Origin: Tigriopus japonicus
Lineage: Eukaryota > Arthropoda > Copepoda > Harpacticoida > Harpacticidae
DNA length: 64,000 bases
Assembly: GCA_010645155.1 (NCBI GenBank)
Contig: CM021318.1
Location: forward strand, 4,613,823-4,677,822
Direction: 5' to 3'
In this document: positions 24,836 to 36,820 of the stretch, piece by piece
Layout: each line of letters begins with the position of its first letter
How positions within the stretch are numbered: position 1 is the first letter of the stretch
The notes under the pieces: generated by a model
Told to the model about the DNA's origin: nothing
The model's input: the letters and a program-made list of their open reading frames with translations, nothing else
The model's database searches: none
Program-made: the position numbers and the translations under genes

Positions 24836-25396
24836 TAGAGCGGCCAAAAATATTTTGTTAAGTATATCAATATTTATTTTTAATGTTTTGCCACTTTGAT
24901 CAGATTTTAAATATTTGTGCGTTATATTCCAATATTTAAGGAAAATCGCCGTTTTTTTCATCAAAAAATATTCTGAGAACGAGTATAATTTTAGTATTTT
25001 CTTTGATTTTTTCAACGATTCAACTTTGATATTTTTTGTTGAAAAATTAAAGAATTTCCGGAAGTTTATCCCAAACTAGGAAAAAACCTGAAATAATTTT
25101 CATAAAAATCATCAACATTCAAGGACTCTCGATTAAAAACCAAGTTCATTTTTTTTGGTGTGGGGTTTCATAGCAACACATTCTAAACCTATGCTAAGGT
25201 CATTGCAAAATCTTCATTCAAAATTTTGGAACTTTAACGATTATTTAAAATGCCAAATTATTTCCCAAAAAATGAGTTTAGTTTTAAATATTTTCTTAAA
25301 TATTTTGGTGTGATTTGAATGCTTTTTAAATGTTCATGTTATTTTTGTAGTATCTAAATATTTCGCTTTCAAAATTAAGGATTTTCGGCCGCTCTA
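24836..25396. mobile_element. hAT-type MITE, 561 bp, with 8-bp target duplication
   Basis: Both ends read TAGAGCGGCC inward, a perfect 10-bp terminal inverted repeat with looser similarity beyond. The start TAGAG fits the hAT end pattern YARNG. It is flanked by GTGATAAG (24828-24835) and GTGACAAG (25397-25404), an 8-bp target duplication with one change, the size made by hAT transposases. The interior is strikingly AT-rich, with repeated AAATATTT-like words, unlike the flanks, and carries no transposase. The minus-strand ORF 24782-25015 is a by-product of this composition. Confidence 0.85.
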
Positions 25397-25404
25397 GTGA
25401 CAAG

Positions 25405-26377
25405 AGAGCAGAAGTACCTTGGTAAAGAGCCATTCGTCTTCCGAACTTGAAGCTGAAACAAGAAATGTCACTCCATCCATGTTTGCAACGAGACGAAGGG
25501 GGACTTTGACCGTTAAAAAATGTCCCTGCATTGGACATGGCAATCTACAAATTAAGAGAATCTAGGATCTTATCGATCTGGGATGCCAAAGAAGAAACAT
25601 GAAATAAAACAAATTTTTAAATTGAACTGGAACTCTTTATTGCCGATTGATATTTGCAGGAAAATCGTGATTTGGGATGCTTCTTGGGTTTAGTCTACAG
25701 CCATGTAACTAGTTAAGTAGATGGACTCAATTCTGCCACATGCTAAGAAATTCCTTGGACGCGACGGGTTCGCTCCCCAAGCTTCTTTCTGAGATCGCTT
25801 AAGAAGCAAATCCCATTTCAGTTTTTGGACATTTGACTTCGTCAACACGGGATGAAGACAACCAAGGATAACCCGATGGAAGGACCTGCGTGTTCACGAC
25901 AGGCTTTGGAGCGATTGTCCAATAAAACTTCTGATACAAGAAGGGTTAAAAAGAAACGACAATTTAATCGTAAAAACTTTATTGCTGCCTTTATTGGTCT
26001 CTTAGAAGTTTTTGCTCATTCTTTCAACGATGCCTTGACTCCTTAGACTACTTACGTACTGTGGGTACGTAGTAGGTAGCAAAACGAGAACAAGCCGACT
26101 TCATCCAAAAAGGAAAGAGGTTTACTCCGAATCATCTGACTGAAACTCCATTCATGTTGGATGATGGATGAAAACTAGATTGATGCCGATGACTGCTCGA
26201 CTACTTCTGCTTCTTACTTTGCATTCATCCATCCACTCGATTCAAAGTTTAAGAGGGTTGAGTCTACGGCATTTTTAGACCGCTATGAACTCCATCAAAC
26301 TCTCTTGCCTTTGCATTTTTTCAATGCTAAAAACAACACTTAAGTATAAGAAAACGTGACCTTTCAATTGGAAACAC
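25405..26377. other. Intergenic, no gene recognised
   Basis: Lies between the hAT MITE and the inferred retn 3' end. Short ORFs only. TACGTA occurs twice near 26052-26071. Confidence 0.5.
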
Positions 26378-26383
26378 TTTATT
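26378..26383 (-). terminator. Possible retn polyadenylation signal
   Basis: TTTATT on the plus strand, read as AATAAA on the minus strand. It is the first canonical hexamer I found downstream of the retn stop at 27505 and implies a 3' UTR of about 1.1 kb. Assignment is inferred from position alone. Confidence 0.35.
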
Positions 26384-27504
26384 TATGATCATCATTCAAT
26401 AGTATTTCTACATGAAAATCATCCTCCGCAAACAGAAAGAAATTGATGGGCTATGTACACAAAGAACGGATATTGATTTCAATTGAATGAATACATACAT
26501 AGAAATGGCTTGCTTGGAGAGAAAGACGATAAATAGACTAACAATCAAAGAAGAAGAATCTCAGCAAGTAGCAGAAGTATGTAGAGGTGGTTGTAGTAGT
26601 AAAAGTAGTCATAGTGGTATCAGCGAAAGTAGTAGTATGTGGAAGCATCTATCTATGTATGTATGTTTGTTTGTTTGTATGTGTTTTGTTGATCAATGAG
26701 ATGGCAAACCTATTTGTCGATCTAAGCAAAAATGCGAATATTCATTCCTCCATTGGGATTGCCAAGCAATTCTCCACCCTAAGGGATTGGTCATTACTTC
26801 TCATGGAGGAAGAAGGGAGGTGGGGGTCTAAATAATTAATACTGCAGTCTGCAATCTCATCTCTTGGCTTCTGGTTTGGGTTGCAGAATTGTACAGTTTT
26901 ACTAACTTTGGTACATCGTCGATCTGATGCGCGAGAATCAGATCCGTTTGGGGGGCGGTGCGCTCTTTTTGTGGGCATAGACTACTTTGGAGACGAATAA
27001 TAATTTGGCGTCTCACAGAGTGCACCAAATGACCAAGTCGGCTCAAGTTCGAACATTATTATCACATGATGCATGTATGGATGTCACACTCATGATTTGC
27101 TCAAAGGTTTTAAGCTTGAACCCAATCGTCATGTGCGCTAACAATGTTCGATCTCAAGCACAAACGGGGGGCACACTATCGTTTTTGGCACGGTAATCGA
27201 GTGATTGAGACAGACATCCTGACAAAAAGGCTCTCCAGATCACTAGTTCAATCATCATCATCATAATAATCATCGTCATTAGAAGGATAACAATTCATGT
27301 GAATAGTCGCAGTAGTGGTATAACAATATCAATGAAGTTCTAAAGGCCTAGTAGTTGTGCTATTGACATCGTTTTGATCAATAGGAATATAATCATTTAC
27401 GACTACACTATTCTCAAGAGATCGAACTATCTCATCTTCCGTATCTGCTTCCATCAAAGCGAGCAGCATCCACTATGGCAAAACTAACATCGAATGGATC
27501 CATT
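26384..27504 (-). other. Probable retn 3' UTR
   Basis: Sequence between the retn stop codon and the first downstream AATAAA on the minus strand. It has short CAT/ATC and GTA-type repeats (for example about 26585-26640 and 27247-27275) and no credible ORF. Its extent is inferred from the candidate polyadenylation hexamer only. Confidence 0.35.
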
Positions 27505-27839
27505 TCAATGCGTTGGGGATGAGGAAGAATGGCGATGACGTTGGGTATGATGCAAATGGGGATGAGGATGAGGAGCAGGATGATGGCGAGGATGAGAAGC
27601 GGCCGCAACACCCACACCACCAACCCCAAGAGAGGAGTGGTCATCTGAGGCGTCCGAAATGGCTGAGGATTTCCCGCTCTGGCTGCTGTGATTTCGATCC
27701 TTGCTCGAGTGACGATGAGGGCTAGAACTATGGTTATTGTGATCCTTTGGCTTGATCTGAGCAAACAGAACACCTTGGTAGCTGACTCCGTTGATCTCCA
27801 AGCTGACAACGAGTGAAGAGTCGCCACTGGTCGAGTCGC
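27505..27839 (-). CDS. retn: retn visible exon 7: REKLES-beta region and His/Ser-rich C-terminus
   Basis: A 335-nt terminal coding exon ending in TGA (27507-27505), visible residues 544-654. It encodes GDSTSGDSSLVVSLEINGVS followed by YQGVLFAQ, matching the conserved ARID3 C-terminal beta segment (vertebrate form S.SVEINGIMYTGVLFAQ). A basic, Ser/His-rich tail follows, with HPRHHPAPHPHPHLHH near the end. The acceptor is ATTTTCAG. The 87-nt intron before it is a multiple of three with no stop, so an unspliced message would stay in frame (see findings). Confidence 0.95.
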
Positions 27840-27926
27840 CTGAAAATGGACGCAGAAATTCAGAGTTATTCCATGTAGGGTCTACAAATAATGGTAGAGA
27901 TCTCGTCTGGTTGTGATATCGCTTAC
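27840..27926 (-). other. retn: retn last intron, 87 nt, open in frame
   Basis: Short GT-AG intron (donor GTAAGC, acceptor ATTTTCAG) between exons 6 and 7. It is real by homology: splicing joins NRG to DSTSGDSSLVV, which parallels SRG-ESGESSLVV in the plus-strand copy. It is 29 codons long and has no in-frame stop, so retention would insert 29 residues (containing FVDPTWNNSEFLRPFS) and leave the downstream frame intact. Confidence 0.85.
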
Positions 27927-28532
27927 CTCGATTGGTGATTTTAATGTTGGCTCCAGGAAGTGTCAGATTGGATGTGGACAAAGCCTCGAGAGGAGCGGGA
28001 GACCGTTCGCGCGATTCCTCTCGGTGATCTTGCGACTGATGGCGAGATTTCTTCTCGGCAATAACGAGATTCTCTTCGGATTCCTCTGGGTCCTCTTCGA
28101 TCTCGTCCACATTGATGTTGGCTTTCTTGTTGGGCGGGGGTGATGACGAGACATCTCGGTCTTCTTCCTCTTCCTCCTCCTGACATCGCTCCATGACCTC
28201 GCGTCCTCGAACTCGAGATCGATCTCGCGCTGACCGGTCGGACTCTGTGTTTTCCTTGTCTTCCTCGGTTCGAAGGCGGTCCTCTTCCCGAGCCCTGAGT
28301 TCCTCCCTTCGGACAGCCTCTTCAAACACCCGTTGTCGCTCGGCCAGAGCCTTTTCAGGGGAGCTGAACATGTCCGGGGCGAATTGGGGCAAATTCGGCA
28401 GGGAAACGGGCAATTGACCTCCGCCGTTGTACATTTTGAACAATGCCAGGCGGGTCATTTCCAAAGCTATGGAGTCGGAGGCACTCTTACTATTGTGGTG
28501 ACCATTGTGTAGAATGGGCGGGCTTCGAGAGT
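27927..28532 (-). CDS. retn: retn visible exon 6: REKLES-alpha region and charged linker
   Basis: A 606-nt exon, phase 1 in and 1 out, visible residues 342-543. After a DSRSPPIL opening it contains SIALEMTRLALFKMYN (about 362-377), the conserved helix that begins the REKLES-type module of ARID3 proteins. A highly charged, probably helical stretch follows (AERQRVFEEAVRREEL, then Arg/Glu/Asp repeats), then SSSPPPNKKANI and an acidic run, ending GANIKITNRG. In vertebrate ARID3 the REKLES module mediates self-association and nuclear-cytoplasmic traffic; that is family knowledge. The acceptor is CCTTGCAG and the donor CGAG|GTAAGC. The long minus-strand reading frame that starts at 28827 includes intron sequence upstream of the acceptor and should not be taken as the true start. 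Confidence 0.95.
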
Positions 28533-31500
28533 CTGCAAGGAAAGGAGTCATAATTGAAGCAAAAGGATTTTTTGTATTTGTTTTGATATTCATTGTGGGG
28601 AGGATGGAATTGGGGACTTCTTTTTCGCATTGTCTTTGACATTCGACTCCTATCAGACGAGACATCCTGGAAGAGATAAAATCCCTTCCTGTCTCTTCGT
28701 CCCTGGGTTTTATCAATATTTGCACAATGATAATAATGGTGAACCTCGTCCTCATCATGACCATCCTCATCATCGTCATCAATATGATGTTGATGGGGTT
28801 CTCATGAGCGAGCAAGTAAGCGAGCAAGCCAGCAGTCTGTCTGCCTTGTCTCGTTTCCGTGTGGTGCTTCGCCCTTCAAGATTGGGTTGAGCCAATCTGC
28901 ATTACAACCTGATGATAGTAGAGAGCCTTAATGATTTTTGGGTTTCATCCGATAAATTATGAGACTGGGAACTTTGGCCCACGGTCCCAAACACACAGAG
29001 AAAAGTTCTGAACCCACCTAAATCATGAATTAAACGAGTCGGTCAAGCAAAATCCAATCAAGTGAGACTGGGAGAAAAACAAATGGGGAAAAGACTAAAG
29101 AATTAAGCCAAGTGGGTTGAGCCCCTCCTCATTGCGAGAAGATTCATGACCAGCCATCGATTTGAGGCACAATTTATCAAATTCAATTAAACGTGATGCT
29201 ATCGCCGGGTTTTGAGCAAATAACGAGTCCCTGCATCTGCCCGGGCCAACTCTCAATATTTGACCAAGAAACATGAATTGTGGGATCATAATGCTGAACG
29301 TTGTTTGTGCTGAGCAAGTGATTACATTTCTCAAAATGAGCTGGCACCTCGAAGAAGAAGGCAGCTGGGTGACGAGGGCTAACAACGCTTCACTTCCTGT
29401 CATCCAGACATTAAACACTGATAATCGCAGTTTGAAGAATATTTCACTTCCCATCATCGGAATCCAACGATCACGAACCAAAATTTCTCGCAATTTCGTG
29501 GTTTTCATCCAAGCCGATAATCACTCAATGCACGGGATGAGATGGTGTGAGGTTTTGGGTGACGACGTTCGTCATTTCTTCCCAGCAGCATGCCCGACTC
29601 AAGCGAAACAAAAGATCGAAAACACTTGGGCGAGGGTGAATGGACGGTATACCACCCAAAGTGGGCCTGGATGAATCTAATTCATTTAATTGCCCAAATA
29701 CCTTCTTCCCTGCCCTGTCTCATCAAGCCCTCAGGATGCGTTGCCCCAAATGCTAGAGATACGCTCGGTAAAGAAAGTCCCAATTTCGTAAGAAATTTGT
29801 AAGTTTTCTTTCGTAAATTTGGACGAGGATTTTGCCTCGCCTTATTGTTTGTGGATTCATGGCTTGATGATGGCCTGGTTTTGATGTAATGCCTCAAAAG
29901 TGAAACGGAGGGTGGAGATCAGGGTATATTTCACGTAAGTCTTCATCCTCGTGATGAGCATCATCGTCATTGATGGCAGCAATCAACACATTTACAGACA
30001 GCTAAGCCGAACTATCCATCCATCCATCCATCCGACAAACCAAGGAACCAAAGAGCAACCAACCACCCAACCGCCCAACCCAGGTCATGCCACAAGAAGC
30101 TCCCCATATCTGGGCGCGCTCTTTTCTAAATTAGCTTTGATCTAATGGCATAAACAATTAAACATGAAATAAAAGCACGGGCTCCTTTTCGTGCTTTGTG
30201 ATTTCATCATTAAACGAGCATCATGTGAGTGCTCCGTGCGTTCTCGAAGGCGTATGGCAAGTGTGACCATGTATGGCATTATGGGATAGCTTTAGGCGGC
30301 CAAAGCTCAAGTTGGCTTGCCAATTAAGTTGATATTAAGAGATGACGACCTCATGACATCTTAATTACACGCCCTGTCATGAATTTGTGATTGGTTGGGG
30401 TGGTGGCGGCCTTAATTTGGGTGGCTTTAGCCAGGAAATCATAAAAAATCATGTCGCATCACATAGCAAAAAGTACCGTTTTCTGATGATCCAGCCACGA
30501 TCAAATTCGGTTCCAGCTTTTAAGGGTAGATGTCGCTTGAGAAACTTCCCCATAAGTGCTATTGGAATCTTTGTCTGCTGAGCAGTCTGTTTGGTAATAA
30601 TCGAATGCAGAGAAAGAGTAGAAGTGAGCAATTGGTTGTACGGAGGCACACTGGTTCGTGATGTGACAATTTCATTGCATTCCCAAGCAAATTGGAAGCA
30701 ATATCGTCGTCAATCCAATAGATTCTTGGCCAAGTTTGAGAGCGATCATCATCATCATCATTATCATCTTACACATCTTTGATGTGAACGGAGAAATAAC
30801 AACACAAATGATGACTGGAAGAAAATGTCTTGAGCAAACAAGAGCAGGAGTCTTTCATTCACACCGTGACGCTCACTCACAAATGTACACTCCAATGCTT
30901 CTTCTTGTAGTGCGGAGAAATGGTGGACGTTGTACGTCCATTGCAGAGGAATTTGCTTGCGGAATTTGGGCAAATCATGTTCCACCCACGCAAAAAGAAC
31001 TCAAGGAGGGGATTTTTCTCAGGAAAATATTGTGCACCATCACGGCAACTGACATTATGATTTGTCAATTGAAAGATCAGAGAAATTTGGTCGCCTTCGA
31101 ATTTCGTCGAAATTGGTTCGAGTTGGACTGGTGGAAACCCTCCATGAATATAATGCTATCCAATATGTTTCGGGGCCATTAGTTTTCAACAACCTGCTCC
31201 AAAACTGCTGTGCAATGGTGTTGGACTCGACTTTAGTGTACCACAAGCCAAGCATGCAACCACTTTTACTAGAAGAGACTCTAATTTCTTTAATTAGGGA
31301 ACTAACTCAACTTATTTTAGTGCACGGCATTGAAGCCACAGCTTCAATTTGATTCCTCGCTAGAACAATTAAACTATATTGGCAATTGAATGTGCTATGA
31401 TTCCAAGCAATTACTCTGCATCCACTGTACGAGTACATACAAAGCAGAGTTGAGTCAAACGGCTTACTGCCAAGACAACTTAATTCCAAGTCCAAGCCGT

Positions 31501-31992
31501 TGACGTGCCATTCCAAAAGCAAACTTATCAGGCATTTAATTGTGATGTACATGCCATTAGTGTTCTTGTCACCATGGTGTTTGTGTATTTGTGTGTGTGT
31601 GTCATGGTTTATGCGCTCCTAGATGGACAGATCAGTTACCGTAATTCGTATCAAGGTATTCTAAGCTCTCTGACTCTCTGACTCTTGGTTTAAGTGCTAC
31701 AGACTGAGTCTTATTATTGGAACCACGCACAAACACCGTTTGGCGTTTATCGCAATAAAAATAAAACGTGATAAATAAGCGTTGAAAACAAAAACCATCT
31801 GTCAGACGGCTGGTCTGCACAACAAATGTGTTATAAAAAGACATTCAGAAAAAAACACTCATGGTTTGAGAACGCCGTAAACCTGCACTCGACGAAGGGC
31901 AACTCTGGCAAAAGTATGAGCCTCTTCATGATTACTTTATAATCTAATGTTAAGACGTGGGTTTGAGAGAGCGTTGCTTAGTTATCACTTAC
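28533..31992 (-). other. retn: retn intron 5, about 3.5 kb
   Basis: Intron between the extended-ARID exon and the REKLES exon, donor GTAAGT and acceptor CCTTGCAG. No exon, RNA gene or intact transposon was recognised. It contains a CATC/CCAT tract at about 30014-30033 and short CAT/ATC runs near 30748-30766. The ORFs 29273-29674, 30736-31182 and 31062-31352 on the plus strand have no recognisable domains and are probably chance ORFs. Confidence 0.8.
30014..30033. repeat. ATCC tetranucleotide repeat
   Basis: About five units of ATCC within retn intron 5. Confidence 0.85.
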
Positions 31993-32246
31993 CCATGCCA
32001 CCCATATGGGGCCCTCCATTGGCGTTGAACTGTTGACGGGGTAGGGAGTGGTGGTGTCCACTGACCAGAGCTGACATGGGTGAGATCGGGGAGAGGTGGC
32101 CCGCCGAGGATGGAATCAGGTCCGAATAGGCTCCATAGGAACCTCGTCGACCTTCCCGTTTGTTCCCTTCAATGGCCGCTTGGAGGTCCGTGGGGTGGGA
32201 GAAGTTCTTCTTGGTGCACTCCAAGGGATACAGATATTTGGTGTAC
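31993..32246 (-). CDS. retn: retn visible exon 5: end of ARID and extended ARID
   Basis: A 254-nt exon, phase 2 in and 1 out, visible residues 257-341. It completes LRTQ and reads YTKYLYPLECTKKNFSHPTD followed by LQAAIEGNKREGRR, the extended-ARID C-terminal helix found only in the ARID3 class. A Ser/Gly/His-rich tail follows (LIPSSAGHLSPISPMS, GGPHMGGM). Two positions are unusual: family members normally have QYMKYLYPYEC, whereas here the codons give Thr for Met and Leu for the second Tyr. The acceptor is CTCAG|GTACACC and the donor ATGG|GTAAGT. The intron separating this exon from exon 4 is only 73 nt. Confidence 0.96.
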
Positions 32247-32319
32247 CTGAGGGAGAAGGATGGAAAGGGAAAAATGAATAACAAACGATTCCAACGTATT
32301 TCGGGTTTGATCGACTTAC

Positions 32320-32503
32320 TGTGTTCGGAGGGTAAAAGCTGCTGAGGTGATCGAGGACGGCAAGCCTAGTCCTTTGATAATCTCTTGCCAGAGCTTCTTG
32401 TTGATGACTTCCACAAGACCGCCCCGGGCAATGACTAGGTTGAACAGTTCATAAAGATCAAGGACCTGTTTCGCCATGATGGGCAGTCGATTGATGGGCG
32501 TGC
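32320..32503 (-). CDS. retn: retn visible exon 4: core of the ARID DNA-binding domain
   Basis: A 184-nt exon, phase 1 in and 2 out, visible residues 196-256 plus part of 257. It encodes GTPINRLPIMAKQVLDLYEL, then FNLVIARGGLVEVINKKLW and QEIIKGLGLPSSITSAAF, ending FTLRTQ. This is the central ARID region, containing the helix-turn-helix-like element that enters the DNA major groove in solved ARID structures. Sequence identity to known dead ringer proteins is very high by eye. The acceptor is TTTCAG|GC and the donor ACA|GTAAGT; the glutamine codon of TLRTQ is completed by the first base of the next exon. Without that splice the frame runs straight into TAA. Confidence 0.97.
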
Positions 32504-35411
32504 CTGAAATCAAGAGTGCGGAATGGTTTCAAGTGGGGCATCAAGAGCCATTCATGGTGATCATTGGTTATCGCGTGCTTGAATGGATGCCTGGATTAAA
32601 ACGTAATTTTGATCGATGTCGGTCTTTGATTGATTGATTTCAAGTAACTGCAAGAAAACTCATCAACATGGCGCTCGAACTACACGAATGTCGCACTTAA
32701 TCAAGAACAAATTTCCTGATTGCATTATGGCGTGCTCGAACTTCATTAAAATGTGATATGTGTAACGTTCGGATGGGATTGAACAGAAAGTTAATTCTCT
32801 AATCAGCCCTCTGGGTCCTGAGCAATAATGAACCATCTTGATCATCATTATTCCAAACTTTGGCGAGTTGTTTCCAATGGTTAGAGATTGAATTAAAATA
32901 GTGATTGATCAAGCAAGATCCGACCACAAGAAGTGATGTCTGAACTTGTCTTTTCTACCGGCTGAGCTAGCTTCATTAGAATGGGACTGGCGGTCTTGGA
33001 GATATGAAGTCTTCTCCACCATCGAATGTCTTGGTTCACTTGCAGTTTAGTTGGTTCGCTCTACCCTCTAGACTATTGTAGAGCAATTGCCCAACCAGAG
33101 TGAAGAATCGAAGAGCTACGGGGGATTTCGTCTCATTTTAATCGAGCGGCCATAATTATGGGAGAATAATGGTAGCAAAACCGATGTGGTGCTCTTTCTA
33201 GCTCTCCGCGTTACATTGTGGGTAATGAAGACCGACTGATTTTTTCCCTGAGACCAATATTCATGGCAAGACACCATTTCAGTCGCAATCTTTGGTTTCG
33301 CGGGCGTCTGTCTTGGCTGCAGATGACACAATTACACCCTTACTAACCAAATAACTAGCCGGATAGATTGCCGGTTCGTTCTCATTGTAGGTAGATCTTA
33401 CAACACTAACACTACGTACCTACAGTACTTGACGGCTTCTATCACTGACTAGTGGTTACAGCGCAAAAGCAGTGGCGATCCAGCTATCAAACTGCAGTAA
33501 GTAGGTCGTTGTCTTGATTCCACCTTGCGAACCGAACTTGAGAATGGCAATAAGTGCAAAGACACAAAGGCTGCCGAAGATAATAGTCATGATCTTTGAA
33601 TCGAATTGAATCTTTTAGCCATCTGGAATCATTCGAGATTTAGGACGCGCCGAGGTTCACTTCGACTCTTTCTTCTGAACTCTAAACGTTCCCCGGGCGA
33701 AACCGTTTCGGGACGGAATAATGTGTTGGATAAAAGAGCACAAAACCCCTTTTTCAAATTCAGAACTGCCCTCAGGACATCGAGAGTAGGATGATATCCT
33801 TGTTTTAATTTGGCGTTTCAAGACCTCTTGAATCGCTCATAGCATTCATGATGATAAGCACCGACATTTTGGTACAAAGATCCAGAAATTCAAAGTATGA
33901 AAGCTGTTTCATTGACGTGCAATGGCAATGATTGGTCTTCTACTTGGAGTCAGCTTAGTATTTATACTTGGAATCATGATATGACTTGCACACGCAAATG
34001 TCAGTGGGTTTTAGAAGTTAGGAAGCCAATCTCCAATCATCCTTCTAAGGGCACCACAAGAACGATTTCGAGTCTTTAGCACCATAATTAAGGGAACTTC
34101 TGTTGAAATGGATGACATTGGATCATTCAGAAATGGAATAAAATTTCAGATCTATTTCAAGTCGAAGAGCTTCACGAAGCTTCATGAACAAATGAGAAAA
34201 AAATCAACTAGAATAGAGCATTTGGCTTGGGATGTGCTTTTGACCAATGGCAATGCCATTTGTTCCATTTTTGTTTAATCGTTACTTGGCTCCATCTAAA
34301 TCTTTCTGGTGCCTTTTCGCCATTGCTGGCCTGACTCGTTTTCCAGAGCCCCAAAACTACCCACAGCTCATATAAATGCCCGTATTTTATTATAATTATT
34401 TCAAGTCCTCCAACCATTCGTCGTCATTTCTCGCTGCGCCACTTGATATTTAGCTACAGTCCATCGTCGAAATGAGGCGCACACCAGCAGAGAACCATTC
34501 CATGTTCAAAAACTAATGGCAAGATACATGAAATCATTCAAAGTGTTTGGGAGAAGTGAGATTCAAGTCAATTTTTTGGCTATTGCGATGATTACTCTCA
34601 TTACTATTCATGTGGTTGGTGGTGTTGGTGAATAGGCCTGATTCTGCCATACGGGACTGACTGTGGTCGCTACAGTTCGTCTTTGGTAAGCAGTCAATCT
34701 TATTTCTACATTCTAATGTCCATGATTGCAGATGGAGACGAGAACTGAGTCGTCGACAAAGACGACGACAACCATGGCATTGGTGGCTTGTTCCCTTAGC
34801 CGTGTAAATGGTCAGGGCAACAACCAAACCAAACCATCCCCCCCCTTTTCCATTCCATCCAACATTTCAGCCAGGCCCAGCCCAAAAATAGGGAGAAGCA
34901 AACGAACGCCGTTGTGTTCACGCACACATGCACGTACGCACCCACAGCGTACTCAAGGGCGGAGAAGAGATGTGAGTGCGAAGAGAGGACCCTTGGTTTT
35001 GAAGTTGGTATCTAGTATCCCGCCAGTACTGGCAATGCCACAATACATTTCAGTTCTGCATAATGATAATGACAACAACGACAGCGACAACTTAAAGAAG
35101 CAGCAGCAGCAGCGACAAGAGGTTGGACAGTGGCAGAAATTCGAGAGCCCTGAATGCCGCCGACGCCGCGTATGCTCTTTACGACTTTTAATATTTTGCC
35201 CTGAAGGCAGAAATACGGCCATTTTATTCGTCTGTGGTACCTCGATCTCGAGTACTCAAAAGCAGACCAAATGGAACGAGAGAACGAACCAAGACGAGAT
35301 ATAGGCAGAAAAAGGGCTATTAAAGTCGGTTTCAATTACGCATGGTGCTCCAGTCAAATGATCATGCTTCATCTCATCCAGAAAAAAATGGTAGAGCCAA
35401 ACACTCACATC

Positions 35412-35434
35412 GACTGACTGACTGACTGACTGAC
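35412..35434. repeat. GACT tetranucleotide repeat
   Basis: Nearly six perfect units within retn intron 3. Confidence 0.9.
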
Positions 35435-36820
35435 AAAAGACGAGTTACTCTGAAGGTGTACATGAAAGCTAAGTACGTAGTGGTGAGTTCACAACGATAA
35501 AAAACGAGCCAAACTTATCACAAGGTGTATCTTCAACTTGAGATCAGGGTTTCGTTTTTATCGGGAATAAAGGAAGGCCGATCGGATTGGTTTCGTGCCC
35601 TTGTCTGGTTGAGAATGCACCACCACTACTACAACAAAAACATCAGCAGATACCACTACTACTACTTCTACTACCAAGACTGTAAAGTGCTCACCAGTAG
35701 ATTCTGAAGAGGCTGACTAGTCGATGGTTCGGTCTGATTAGAGATCTTGTTCAATTTCCCACAAAATTGAAAAGAATTATCGCTCGCCAGATAACAACAG
35801 CCAGACTGCTTTTCCTTCTTTTAAATCAGGCAGGCATTTTGATAGACCCAACTTATCTCCGTCAAACCAGGCCCCTCAACTCGTCATGGTCCTCCGCCAA
35901 AGCAGAGTTCAGAGCAATCTACGTACAAGTACGGCGACCGCCGTGAATTTGTCATATTGAACGGAGCAATGGAATCGTAAATCAACCCTGAGATACGAAT
36001 TTCGATTTTGTAGACGGACGGACGAACGAACACATGCTTTAGGCACAAGGAAACAAATCACCAAATTTCAGAGACTTCTTTAGTCTTGAGCAGCATTGGT
36101 TGGCACTTTCACTCCAGCGGAAAACTTTTTCTTTACATTGATTTTAGTTCATTATTGTCATTTCGCCATGAGACTAGCGACATCAAACAAGCGAACAAAA
36201 AATGGCACCGAAGAAATATGACAGGGGCATGACTTTCGTCAGGTCATCATCGCTTTTCGCAAGAACTATGAAGTGCCTCGAAGGTGTTCTACACAAAACC
36301 AGACCATGTGTGTGCGTTTTTTCGAGTGAATGTTGTAAATGTTAATGTAGGTGTGTTTGTTGTGCGATGGATATCCTTTGTAAACTCTATGGACATGTGT
36401 TGTTCTCCAGCAGATTGGATTGTAAAATGTGTTGTACAACATGCACATCAAAGAAGTGGAAGCAATTAAATCAGGCCATATTTCACCAGCAAAGATGCCA
36501 ATTATCCAATTCAGACACGACGCCGTGATCGAGAGAATGGAAGAAATTGCGATAATTTTCATGTTTTCCACTTAACTCCTCCGGCTCAGACTATCACATA
36601 CTAACAACGAAAACCCGGGAATGATTTAGCCTTTCCGAACAAGACCCGTCGGAGGAGGATTTTGTTTTGATTAGTCCTCCTTGATTGGCTTCTCCATCCC
36701 TCGTTTCTGACGGCTGGGTCCATTTCGGAAATTTCGATTCCATGACTTGATCTCACGCAGCAATATTGGTGTACTCCCTTGAGAGTTTGTAAGCACTCAC
36801 TGCATCTAGTGACGACGAGA

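Noticed and set aside
25764..25787. B-box-like GGGTTCGCTCCCC
   Set aside because: No A box at the right distance and no tRNA fold seen.
28533..28827. Extension of the REKLES exon upstream to the ATG at 28827
   Set aside because: The homologous entry is at the acceptor CCTTGCAG (28533-28540), whose phase fits exon 5. The upstream part encodes an Ile/Met-rich, non-conserved stretch typical of intron translation.
34726..35304. 192-codon plus-strand ORF in retn intron 3
   Set aside because: Low-complexity composition from ACGACG, CAGCAG and similar repeats, with no conserved segment and overlapping antisense ORFs.
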